Below, piece after piece: positions 1 to 6,626 of a stretch of 28,283 nt of DNA; positions within the stretch are counted from its first letter, which is position 1; the number at the start of each line of letters is the position of its first letter. This DNA is from an uncultured Desulfobacterium sp. (GTDB lineage: Bacteria > Desulfobacterota > Desulfobacteria > Desulfobacterales > Desulfobacteraceae): assembly GCA_937124525.1 (NCBI GenBank), contig CAKZLA010000175.1, positions 1 to 28,283 on the forward strand, read 5' to 3'. Position numbers and translations under genes: made by a program. The notes below the pieces were generated by a model that did no database searches, was not told the DNA's origin, and was given only the letters and a program-made list of their open reading frames with translations.

Positions 1-2
1 CC

Positions 3-299
3 ATCACATTGTCTCAAGGTAACATCAATGAAATTGTGGCGACCGTGAATGGGGGTCGAGAAGATTATACCATTTACTTTGATGATATCAACAACGGTTC
101 AGACAATACATTCTACATCAACAGAACCGATACCTATACCGTAACGGTAGTCGATGAGAACGGCTGTGAGGCAATTGCAAGTATATATATGGAGTTCATA
201 GATATAGATATTCCTAATTTCTTTACCCCAAACGGAGATGCGGAAAATCAATTTTGGAACAGGAGCAGCAGATATATACTCTGCTCATATCAAGGATAA
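3..299 (+). pseudogene. Fragment of a Bacteroidota-type secreted protein with truncated T9SS type-B sorting domain
   Basis: The frame is open from the left edge to a stop at 297-299, so the 5' end is missing. It reads as an Ig-like or SprB-like repeat (TYTVTVVDENGCEA) followed by IPNFFTPNGDAENQFW, which is the opening of the gliding-motility C-terminal / type-B sorting domain used by the type IX secretion system. In that family the domain normally runs on for about 70 more residues (IYDRYG and GWDG-type motifs). Here homology stops right after the FW at about base 257, and 14 unrelated residues precede the stop; neither other forward frame resumes the domain. It is therefore a broken gene. 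T9SS is a Bacteroidota system and nothing else in the window is Bacteroidota-like, so this is either a horizontally acquired relic or an assembly junction. The domain call rests on motif recognition only. Confidence 0.6.
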
Positions 300-529
300 G
301 CACAACTAAATTGGAGACAATACGATCCCCCATGCTCTGTGTGAAACCTGCAAGGTCTAAAAATAAAAAATTTGACCCAGCCCAGCGCATCAAGGCTGCA
401 ATTCAATCTGAACTCTTAAAAATCAAAAACAACGGGCATGGTGATACCACATTTGATAGTATGACTATAAAATTCCAGTATGTTAGATGGTGTTTAATAT
501 TAAACTGATAATTGTCAGAGGAGGATCAA

Positions 530-721
530 ATGAAAAGAATGACAGCCAAACAGATCGAATTCGAAGCAGGACGTATTTTCGGATCAAAATGGAAAAATCG
601 CGAAAAAGTCGGCACCCTGAAGGAGCAGCTTAAAGCGGCCATTGAAAACGAAGAAAATCTTTCCAAAAATAAGAAGCAGATGGCTGAGTATATTATTGAT
701 TGCGCCGGTGACCTGAACTAA
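530..721 (+). CDS. Small hypothetical protein (63 aa)
   Basis: I do not recognise this family. The start at 530 is chosen because AGAGGAGG lies about five bases upstream; a frame open from 512 has no such site. The product is short, charged and probably cytoplasmic: it has no signal peptide or hydrophobic segment, two clusters of Lys/Glu suitable for amphipathic helices (KWKNREKVGTLKEQLKAAIE, then ENLSKNKKQMAEYI) and a single Cys near the C-terminus. It stands alone between the broken Bacteroidota-like fragment and a palindrome-rich intergenic region, so context suggests no function. The strong ribosome-binding site and sensible composition argue that it is real. Confidence 0.5.
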   Translation: MKRMTAKQIEFEAGRIFGSKWKNREKVGTLKEQLKAAIENEENLSKNKKQMAEYIIDCAGDLN

Positions 722-746
722 ACTTTTGGCATCCTTCATCCCGCAA

Positions 747-857
747 TTCGCTCATTTTTTCATAACCCATTGAATTTATTAATACCAAAATATTGAGCAT
801 TAAAAAATCAGGCTGATATTTTGTTTTAATATACAATATGTTATAAAAATGAGCGAA
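747..857. repeat. Imperfect long palindrome (MITE-like)
   Basis: The arms TTCGCTCATTTTTTCATAAC (747-766) and GTTATAAAAATGAGCGAA (840-857) pair except for a two-base bulge. The inner AT-rich sequence also pairs imperfectly, so the whole 111 bp could fold as one long hairpin. No clear target-site duplication was found. Confidence 0.5.
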
Positions 858-882
858 AAGGGGGGGCATGTGACACTAAAAA

Positions 883-948
883 TACTTTACATTTTTTTTA
901 AGGACGTCCACCGAAAAATGGGCATTAACCTCGTGAAAATGTAAGGTA
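883..948. repeat. 13-bp inverted repeat (hairpin)
   Basis: TACTTTACATTTT at 883-895 pairs with AAAATGTAAGGTA at 936-948 with one mismatch, enclosing 40 bases. It sits between the 747-857 palindrome and the 980-1196 block. Its function is unknown; it could contribute to ending minus-strand transcription. Confidence 0.4.
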
Positions 949-979
949 GAAATAAAGGGTGCCAAACTTTTTATTTTTT

Positions 980-1196
980 TTTGCAGACGACCTTTTTTTA
1001 TATGAAACTCCATCCAAGGTGTTGATATTGATATGGTTTCATTCTTCGTTATGGGTAGGCCAGATCCCAATACGGTCTGCCCATGGCAGTTTATATGAAA
1101 GAGTAGACATGCCTAACATTCTTTCATGCTTCGTTGTGGGCAGGCCGGGGTCCCCCATGCGGTCTGCCCGTGGCAGTTATACAGGTCGTCTGCAAA
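980..1196 (+). repeat. Dispersed two-hairpin repeat, locus A: two tandem units inside a 14-bp inverted repeat
   Basis: TTTGCAGACGACCT (980-993) is perfectly inverted as AGGTCGTCTGCAAA (1183-1196). Between them lie two tandem units of about 90 bp, each running from TATATGAAA through TTTCAT.CTTCGTT to a GGG(C/T)AGGCC...GGTCTGCCC hairpin and then TGGCAGTT. Unit 2 resembles the copy at 18060-18195 at roughly 85 percent by eye. The block is immediately 3' of the Mo-enzyme iron-sulfur subunit gene. Confidence 0.75.
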
Positions 1197-1202
1197 CTAA
1201 AA

Positions 1203-2024
1203 TTATTGAAGTACCATGGGGATATCCCCCAGACTCAAATCCTTATCCGTTACGATATTCTCCATTGTCTTTTGTTTTCCGTCCTTATCAATGCTCAGGG
1301 TAAATGTTCGATCATCGGCAAGTTTACGGAACCAGAAATCCCCGAAATTATCCGTGGTGGCGGTAAAAATGTCACCGTTTTCAGCGTCTTTCAAGGTGCA
1401 GGTGGCACCGATGATTACCTCTTTTTCCACAGGATCATAGAGGGTACCTGCCACGAATTTTTTGGGCAGGTTTTTGTAAAAAACCCTTGATTTGGTACCA
1501 GCTTCGGGGTTCAGAAATTCTGCATCTTTAATGAAATCTGCAAAATCTGCCTCCTCTCCGAATTTAAGGGCTTCGGTGGGACATTGGTCCACACACCGGG
1601 GCACCGTCCATTCATCATCATTGTCCAGAAGATGGGCGCAGCCGGTGCACTTCTGGGCAATATTGAGGTTTTCGTTGAAAAATATGGCATCGTGGGGACA
1701 GGTGTCCTTGCACAGCTTGCAGCCGGTGCATTTGTCAGGATGGATGATAACCAGCCCATCCTCTCTTTTTTCAATGGCATCAAATTGGCATTGTTCGATG
1801 CAGGGGGCATCATCGCAGTGCTGGCACATCCTGGGAATATAGGTGACCTTTACTTTGGGCACCTGTCCCCGAACTTGCTCTGTGATGCCAATCCAGAATT
1901 GGCCCGTATCTGGCTGGGGCTTGGCATAGGGGGTCCAGTCATTGGCCACATGCTCGTCCTTGCAGGCAATCTGACAGCAATAGCACCCATTGCAAATTGA
2001 TAGATCCAGAAAAAATGCTTTCAT
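1203..2024 (-). CDS. Transhydroxylase-family iron-sulfur (small) subunit with four predicted [4Fe-4S] clusters
   Basis: The 273-aa product is the electron-transfer subunit of the Mo enzyme encoded just upstream; P. acidigallici transhydroxylase beta is about the same length. Four complete Cys groups are visible: C11/14/17/21, C67/70/75/79, C99/102/105/109 and C126/129/144/148. Sixteen ligands predict four [4Fe-4S] clusters, one more than the known transhydroxylase. From about residue 185 follows the beta-barrel (transthyretin-like or carboxypeptidase-regulatory-like) domain typical of this subunit (KKFVAGTLYDP to the end). There is no signal peptide, so it is cytoplasmic. The start overlaps the large-subunit stop by one base (TAATG), and GGGAGGTG lies within the end of the upstream gene, indicating translational coupling. 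Family membership is firm. The substrate is unknown, and the extra cluster suggests exchange with an external redox partner (inference). Confidence 0.88.
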   Translation of the reverse strand: MKAFFLDLSICNGCYCCQIACKDEHVANDWTPYAKPQPDTGQFWIGITEQVRGQVPKVKVTYIPRMCQHCDDAPCIEQCQFDAIEKREDGLVIIHPDKCTGCKLCKDTCPHDAIFFNENLNIAQKCTGCAHLLDNDDEWTVPRCVDQCPTEALKFGEEADFADFIKDAEFLNPEAGTKSRVFYKNLPKKFVAGTLYDPVEKEVIIGATCTLKDAENGDIFTATTDNFGDFWFRKLADDRTFTLSIDKDGKQKTMENIVTDKDLSLGDIPMVLQ

Positions 2025-4633
2025 TATTTTTCACCTCCCACAACCCATGCATCAAATCTTAAGCCTGCATCGGAGTTATATTCTCTTGCAAATGCCTCGG
2101 GATGATCTCTTCTCCATCCGTCCATCTCTTCGCCTTTCAATCGTTCCAGCTGAACCAGATAACCGCTGGTGGCCTGGCCCACACAATTTGCCGATGTGAT
2201 ACCGGCCGGAGATATGCAGTTGATGTTACCGCCACGCTCCACCTCACCTACGATGATGGGATCATGTCTGGCCCCATGGTCGATGTAGACAACACCAGGG
2301 CGCAGGCGTTCTGTTACATAGGCACCGGCCAGAACAATGCCCCGTTCATTGAAAATTTTGACAATATCGCCACTTTTAATGCCCCGTTTTTCAGCTTCAG
2401 AAGGATGAAGCCACAGTGGTTCATATTTATATCCGTCCGGTCCCATGACCTTGCATGTGGGGGCCTCTCTGGTCCAGGTGATATCATCGCACTGGGAGTG
2501 GACCCGCCAGCGACCATGGTTGGACATCAACAGCAGTGGAAACATTTTTGCCCGGTGGCTGGAGAGCCGTTCATCGTGCATGGCACTTTTTTCGATCCAC
2601 TTGGGTATTGGCGGCCTTTCCTTGTCATGGGGAAAGTTTTCCGCCAGGGCCTCGGAGTAGAATTCCAGTTTTCCAGAAGGGGTGGGCAGTTGATTTTTTT
2701 CCGGATCTTTGGCAAATTTTTCAAAACCTGCTGGATCATCTTCCCAATCCTCAGCTGTATTATATATCCAGTATTTTTTTTCCATGAGATCTTTAAAGGG
2801 AACCAGTTTTTCACCGTCCATGTATTCCCAGACTTTTTTCTGCATATCCTGGGTGGACAGCCCCCCTGTTACTTCATGTTCAAAATCCAGTTTTTTAGCA
2901 ATCTCAACGACAATTTCAAAATCACTCTTGGACTCCCCAATGGGCTCAATAGCCTTATCGGCGATCATGATATTGGGCTGCTGGGTACCCTGACGGATGT
3001 TGGTGATAATATCATCCACTTCCATGTAGGTATTGGCGGGCAGGATAATATCAGAATAAATACAATCGTTTTCCAACCAGGGATGTTGTGATACGATGGT
3101 TTCTATTTTGGGGTTTCGAAGGGCTAACTGGGTCTCATTGCCACCGTTCCAGCAGGTGATGCGGCAGGGGGTATCGGTCCACATCATGTGGATTTCCGTT
3201 CCGCCCTCATCTGCGGGAATGGGGTAGGTATATTCGTTGAATTGATCCATGGCCAGGGCCTCAATGGCGCCGGTGCCCATGAAGGTAATGGGTTCGTCGG
3301 ATTCAATGGCTTTATGGATAAGGGTTTTGGGAATAACCTGTTCCTGCCATGCGGTAACCGAAGACATGACCGGTATGGAAAGACGCTCTTCGATTTCCGG
3401 ATTCCAGAAGAAGGTGCCCCCCAATCCCTCTTTTCGGGGCATGCCAAAATAGGTGAGTTGATGGTGATGAACACCTGGTTTTCCAAGCCCTTGCATGCCA
3501 AGGAGAATGACCTCAAGCCTTGCGTTCTCATGGGAAAAGGGCCCTCTGATAAATCCACCGCCAAAATAGTGGGCAATGGAGGTTATTTTTGCTGCAAATT
3601 CCCGGGCCAAAGCCTTGATGGTCCATTCGGGCACACCACATTTTTTTGATGCCCAGGCTGGTGTTTTGGGCACACCATCTTCGTCGCCCAGTACGTAGGC
3701 GGAAAATTGTTCAAGCCCCACCACATGGGTGGCGACATACTCTTTGTCGTAAAGGTCTTCGGTGAGCCATGTGTAGGCGATGGCCAATTGTAGCGCAGCA
3801 TCTGTGTTGGGAAGGACAGGTATCCATTTGTCAGCATGGACAGCAGCTCCATAATTAAGATCAGGACAGATGTAGATTTGCTTGATACCCACTTCGGCCC
3901 AGAAATAGGTCAGAAGGGAAGGGAACTGTCCTGTGAATCCCCAGGGGGTGGTTTCCGGATCACATCCCCAGAAAAGTACCTGTTCTGAATGTTTGGTGGT
4001 ATCGTTGACGATGTTGGCAGCTGGCCACATGTTGCCCTGCACTCCCTGGCCCCACACATGTTTGGCTCCCCAGTACCATCCTTCCCAGGAGTCGGGATTT
4101 CGGACCTGGATGGTAAATCCACCCATATTGTCCAGTAAGGTGCCCGAGTGACCATGGGGGGTGTTGATGGTCTTGCATTCACCGTGACCATCTCCCTGCA
4201 TCAGAATGCCATGGAAACCGTATTTTTTATGGATGCGTTTGATTTCAGAAGCAACAATATCAGTGGCCTCGTCCCAGGAAATTCGGACATATTTACTCTT
4301 ACCCCGATTCTGGGGGTTTCTTTCTCCATTGGGATCCCAGTCAACCCGTTTTAAGGGATATTTTATTCTGTTTGGGGAATATACCCGTTTTTTATAGGCA
4401 AGGGAGAAGGGGCCGGGCAGAGATTTCCAGGCCGGAGAGATTGATTTGCCGTTTCGTTCCATTTTCCATTGCCGGACATCCTCTTTTTTGTATTTCCAAC
4501 CGTATTGCATGGGACGAACACGAACAATTTTACCATCTTTGACATCAATCATTCCTTCGGCACCTCCGCCGAAAAAACCACCAAGTCCAAGACTTCGCAG
4601 AACTGTTTTATCTTTTGTTTTAATTCCCGCCAT
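2024..4633 (-). CDS. Divergent transhydroxylase-family molybdopterin oxidoreductase, large subunit
   Basis: The 869-aa product belongs to the DMSO-reductase superfamily (bis-MGD molybdenum), in the pyrogallol-phloroglucinol transhydroxylase / resorcinol hydroxylase branch. The start at 4633 follows AAAGGAGGT. There is no Tat signal and no N-terminal Cys motif for a [4Fe-4S] cluster, both typical of this cytoplasmic branch. The signature NPDSWEGW places Ser182 as the predicted Mo ligand, flanked by Asp181 and Trp183; His150 may match the active-site His. Other pocket residues known from the P. acidigallici structure (the Cys-x-x-Tyr pair, the Tyr-Arg after the His, Tyr404) are not evident: the matching stretches read ANTYMEVDDIITNIRQGTQQ and INTPHGHSG. 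The substrate is therefore probably not pyrogallol. It forms an operon with the four-cluster small subunit and may be driven from a promoter near 5164-5191. A nearly identical N-terminus occurs at 28184. Confidence 0.88.
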   Translation of the reverse strand: MAGIKTKDKTVLRSLGLGGFFGGGAEGMIDVKDGKIVRVRPMQYGWKYKKEDVRQWKMERNGKSISPAWKSLPGPFSLAYKKRVYSPNRIKYPLKRVDWDPNGERNPQNRGKSKYVRISWDEATDIVASEIKRIHKKYGFHGILMQGDGHGECKTINTPHGHSGTLLDNMGGFTIQVRNPDSWEGWYWGAKHVWGQGVQGNMWPAANIVNDTTKHSEQVLFWGCDPETTPWGFTGQFPSLLTYFWAEVGIKQIYICPDLNYGAAVHADKWIPVLPNTDAALQLAIAYTWLTEDLYDKEYVATHVVGLEQFSAYVLGDEDGVPKTPAWASKKCGVPEWTIKALAREFAAKITSIAHYFGGGFIRGPFSHENARLEVILLGMQGLGKPGVHHHQLTYFGMPRKEGLGGTFFWNPEIEERLSIPVMSSVTAWQEQVIPKTLIHKAIESDEPITFMGTGAIEALAMDQFNEYTYPIPADEGGTEIHMMWTDTPCRITCWNGGNETQLALRNPKIETIVSQHPWLENDCIYSDIILPANTYMEVDDIITNIRQGTQQPNIMIADKAIEPIGESKSDFEIVVEIAKKLDFEHEVTGGLSTQDMQKKVWEYMDGEKLVPFKDLMEKKYWIYNTAEDWEDDPAGFEKFAKDPEKNQLPTPSGKLEFYSEALAENFPHDKERPPIPKWIEKSAMHDERLSSHRAKMFPLLLMSNHGRWRVHSQCDDITWTREAPTCKVMGPDGYKYEPLWLHPSEAEKRGIKSGDIVKIFNERGIVLAGAYVTERLRPGVVYIDHGARHDPIIVGEVERGGNINCISPAGITSANCVGQATSGYLVQLERLKGEEMDGWRRDHPEAFAREYNSDAGLRFDAWVVGGEK

Positions 4634-5163
4634 ACTTTGAAAACCTCCTTTGCGAAAAAGTCATCATAAAAGCAGTGGGGATGGGTTCAATGCCACCCAA
4701 CGAAGGCGTGTATAAAATTTCCCTCGTATAACCGAGTGGATGAAAAAAACATGGAATACTCTGACCTATTATGGCCGGGGCTAAAATCCATGTGATCATC
4801 ATTATGATTAAAATTCCATCCTTGATAAATATATATTCCGTATCCCTTAATCTCTTAAAGCCTGTTTAAAAGTCAAAATCCCCAAAAGCAAGAACACAAG
4901 GTATTGTAGATCTCTTGAAAGAGTGTATTTTGTAATTATTTGATATTGTTGTTACTTCATTGAGAGAGCCAGTTTAAAAATTCAGGCTCTTAAGATTCGT
5001 TTTAATGTTGGCTTTGTTATCAATCCAACTGATTATCCCGTAATTTAACATTTGCTGTGGTCGGTTTTTGCAATTTGCTCAATAAATATAGGACATGTGG
5101 TGAATTAAGCATGCGTTGTTCAATGGGGCTAAGCTATATTATGTTGGAGCTGATTAAAGTGAC

Positions 5164-5191
5164 TTTATAGTTCGTTAAAGGAGAAAGTCAA
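5164..5191 (-). promoter_or_regulatory. Candidate sigma70-type promoter for the divergent Mo-enzyme operon
   Basis: On the minus strand TTGACT (5186-5191) is followed after 16 bases by TATAAA (5164-5169). The shared 18-bp motif lies eight bases further upstream (5199-5216), a position that suits an activator site. It would give an unusually long leader before the start at 4633, so it is tentative. Confidence 0.4.
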
Positions 5192-5198
5192 GCTTTTT

Positions 5199-5216
5199 TT
5201 GCATGTAATATAGTAT
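5199..5216. promoter_or_regulatory. Shared regulatory motif, copy 1
   Basis: TTGCATGTAATATAGTAT is identical over 18 bases to copy 2 at 6456-6473. The core ATGTAATAT(A/T)G(C/T)AT is close to a palindrome, as expected for a dimeric regulator. This copy is upstream of the minus-strand Mo-enzyme operon. Confidence 0.55.
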
Positions 5217-5358
5217 TTTATATTGAGTGATAAATGCGATATTGATATTATTTAATATATTATCAATATTTTATCTGCATGGTTGTATGTGAAGTTTACA
5301 GCTTGGGCTGGATCAAGGGCCAAAATTTGATCAATGAGTGATATATTCCATAGAATGG

Positions 5359-5428
5359 GGCATCCTTCATTTGCCAGTTCACTATTGTTGGAGCAATAAA
5401 GTACTTTTGGGATGATATGAAGGATGCC
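5359..5428. repeat. 12-bp perfect inverted repeat with 46-base loop
   Basis: GGCATCCTTCAT (5359-5370) is perfectly inverted at 5417-5428. The same 12-mer occurs a third time at 728-739. It lies about 30 bases beyond the mobB stop, so it may be the mobB 3' end structure or a small mobile-element relic. No T-tract follows it on the minus strand. Confidence 0.5.
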
Positions 5429-5456
5429 AGGAGGGATTGATAAAGATGAGGTGAAA

Positions 5457-5975
5457 TTATTTTCCCAGGAAGGTGGTTTCAATAAAATCAGCAAGTCCGG
5501 AGATATCATCAATGTGAAACAGGGGAACATCAATTTCCACATCAATATCAGAAATCATGGCAATCAAGGTAGAGCCTTTTTGGGTGGTATGAACCGGGGA
5601 TGCATGGGCCGCTTTTCTAAAGAGTTCAATTTTGGGTTTATCTGCCCGCTTGTATCCTTCGGTGATGACAATATCGGTATCCATGAAAAAATGCTCCACA
5701 AGCTCATCAATGGAAAGCTCTTTTTCAACATCCTTGATAAGGGAGATTTTCCAGGGACAGGAGATCACCACCACATCGGAGCCCGCCTGTTTATGCCGCC
5801 AGGTATCCTTGCCTTCATGGTCAATGTCAAATCCATGGACGTCGTGCTTGAGGGTGCCCACGGTGTATCCCCTTTGTTTAAGCTCTGGAATCAATTTGAC
5901 AAGCAGGGTGGTTTTGCCGGAATTTTTTTTACTGATAATGGAGACCACCGGGGGTCTCTTGTCTTTTTTGTTCAT
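5457..5975 (-). CDS. mobB: MobB, molybdopterin-guanine dinucleotide biosynthesis adaptor
   Basis: The 172-aa product matches the usual MobB length. It is a P-loop GTP-binding protein that assists MobA in attaching GMP to molybdopterin, giving the MGD cofactor needed by the DMSO-reductase-family enzymes on both sides. The Walker A motif is SKKNSGKTT (residues 15-23); the usual first Gly is Ser. Further family features are GTLKHDVHGFDIDHEGKDTWRH (residues about 45-66, shown here in two overlapping parts: GTLKHDVHGF and DIDHEGKDTWRH) and DIVITEGYKRADKPKIELFR. The start at 5975 is chosen because AGAGG lies about five bases upstream and the family starts just before the P-loop. The frame is open to 6125, but those 50 extra residues look unlike MobB. 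It is transcribed separately from the flanking Mo-enzyme genes and has its own upstream region. Confidence 0.87.
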   Translation of the reverse strand: MNKKDKRPPVVSIISKKNSGKTTLLVKLIPELKQRGYTVGTLKHDVHGFDIDHEGKDTWRHKQAGSDVVVISCPWKISLIKDVEKELSIDELVEHFFMDTDIVITEGYKRADKPKIELFRKAAHASPVHTTQKGSTLIAMISDIDVEIDVPLFHIDDISGLADFIETTFLGK

Positions 5976-6399
5976 TAATACCTCTTTGTTTGTTCCAGTT
6001 TGTTTTTTGATAGCCTTGGGCACACCGGGCCGTTGGCGGAGCCATGAGACTTGGTTTACATAGGGTGTGATATCCCATGGCACTCTGGAGTTTAAGGGAC
6101 GAATTCGCCCCAAAAAATAATTCAAAAATTAATTGTTCATGATTACAGCCTCTGGGGAGGAATAACATATTTTTTTTATGAGGTACAACCAGATCTTAAA
6201 TATTGCATTTAATGTGACGGATCAGACATAATGATCAGATGCCAACGACTTTTCCAATTTGAGCTTGACTTATCCCATCACAATCGTTAGGGAATTGAGA
6301 ACTATGCCTCACTTTGGTGGGATGAGAAATTGCTGAAATTTCTCTGAGATGTTCAAATTTTTTTATGACGGCGTTCATGTTGTGCTTTTGTGTGGCAAC

Positions 6400-6417
6400 A
6401 ACACAATATATTGTGTT
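6400..6417. promoter_or_regulatory. Perfect 18-bp palindrome, possible operator
   Basis: AACACAATATATTGTGTT is perfectly self-complementary, with no loop, 39 bases upstream of motif copy 2 and 227 bases before the transhydroxylase start. Perfect short palindromes without a loop favour protein binding over RNA structure. Confidence 0.45.
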
Positions 6418-6455
6418 CGTTGAAAAAATAAAAAATAACTTTTTTTTATTTTAAA

Positions 6456-6473
6456 TTGCATGTAATATAGTAT
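6456..6473. promoter_or_regulatory. Shared regulatory motif, copy 2
   Basis: TTGCATGTAATATAGTAT is identical to copy 1. It ends five bases before a weak candidate promoter (TTGCGA at 6479-6484, 18 bases, then TTTAAT) and lies about 150 bases upstream of the second large-subunit gene. Confidence 0.55.
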
Positions 6474-6478
6474 GAAAG

Positions 6479-6508
6479 TTTGCGACTGGCAAAATCAGTG
6501 ATCTTTAA
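6479..6508 (+). promoter_or_regulatory. Weak candidate promoter for the transhydroxylase operon
   Basis: TTGCGA and TTTAAT are 18 bases apart directly downstream of motif copy 2, an arrangement like that at the first operon. Both hexamers are imperfect. Confidence 0.25.
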
Positions 6509-6626
6509 TGAATATATCACTTCATTGGATCATATCACGTCCGACGCTGTACTCATTCAGTGTAAATGCCGCGCGTATGATGCCGGAAGGTTAACGATTA
6601 ATACCGGGAAAGCCGGGAGGTTAATG

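Larger units (their letters stand above)
722..1202. other. Palindrome-rich intergenic region without genes
   Basis: No credible gene is seen in these 481 bases. They hold three stacked structures: an imperfect palindrome at 747-857, a hairpin at 883-948 and a repeat block bounded by 14-bp inverted repeats at 980-1196. The region lies downstream of the minus-strand Mo-enzyme operon, so the last block would be its 3' untranslated region. Short open frames crossing the block (959-1303, 1134-1490) are made of repeat DNA or run antisense to the iron-sulfur subunit gene. Confidence 0.7.
4634..5456. other. Long leader and intergenic region between the Mo-enzyme operon and mobB
   Basis: No gene is supported in these 823 AT-rich bases. 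They contain a candidate minus-strand promoter (5164-5191), the shared 18-bp motif (5199-5216), a 12-bp inverted repeat (5359-5428) and a weak hairpin (AGAGCC at 4965-4970 with GGCTCT at 4985-4990). If the promoter is right, the large-subunit transcript has a leader of more than 500 nt. Short frames here (4620-4802, 5252-5545) have no protein-like character. Confidence 0.6.
5976..6626. other. Divergent promoter region between mobB and the second Mo-enzyme operon
   Basis: These 651 bases separate divergent genes and hold a perfect 18-bp palindrome (6400-6417), the shared motif (6456-6473) and a possible promoter (6479-6508). The plus-strand frame is open from 6480, but the large-subunit start is placed at 6627 on homology and ribosome-binding site. 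An open extension of mobB up to 6125 is not considered coding. Confidence 0.6.

Noticed and set aside
254..508. 84-aa plus-strand frame overlapping the broken T9SS fragment
   Set aside because: No ribosome-binding site, no recognisable motif, and it crosses the apparent junction.
980..1196. CRISPR array
   Set aside because: Only two units of about 90 bp with internal hairpins, no short repeat-spacer pattern and no cas genes.
2102..3091. Long plus-strand open frame (329 aa) opposite the divergent Mo-enzyme gene
   Set aside because: It is the antisense shadow of a clearly homologous gene; no ribosome-binding site or recognisable domain.
4634..5163. Molybdenum-cofactor riboswitch in the long leader
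   Set aside because: No Moco-motif consensus or multi-stem architecture could be recognised; only one short hairpin is visible.
5976..6125. 50-codon upstream extension of mobB
   Set aside because: MobB proteins start just before the P-loop, and AGAGG precedes the ATG at 5975.
6480..6626. 49-codon upstream extension of the athL frame
   Set aside because: The family N-terminus and GGGAGG both fit a start at 6627; the extension overlaps the probable promoter region.
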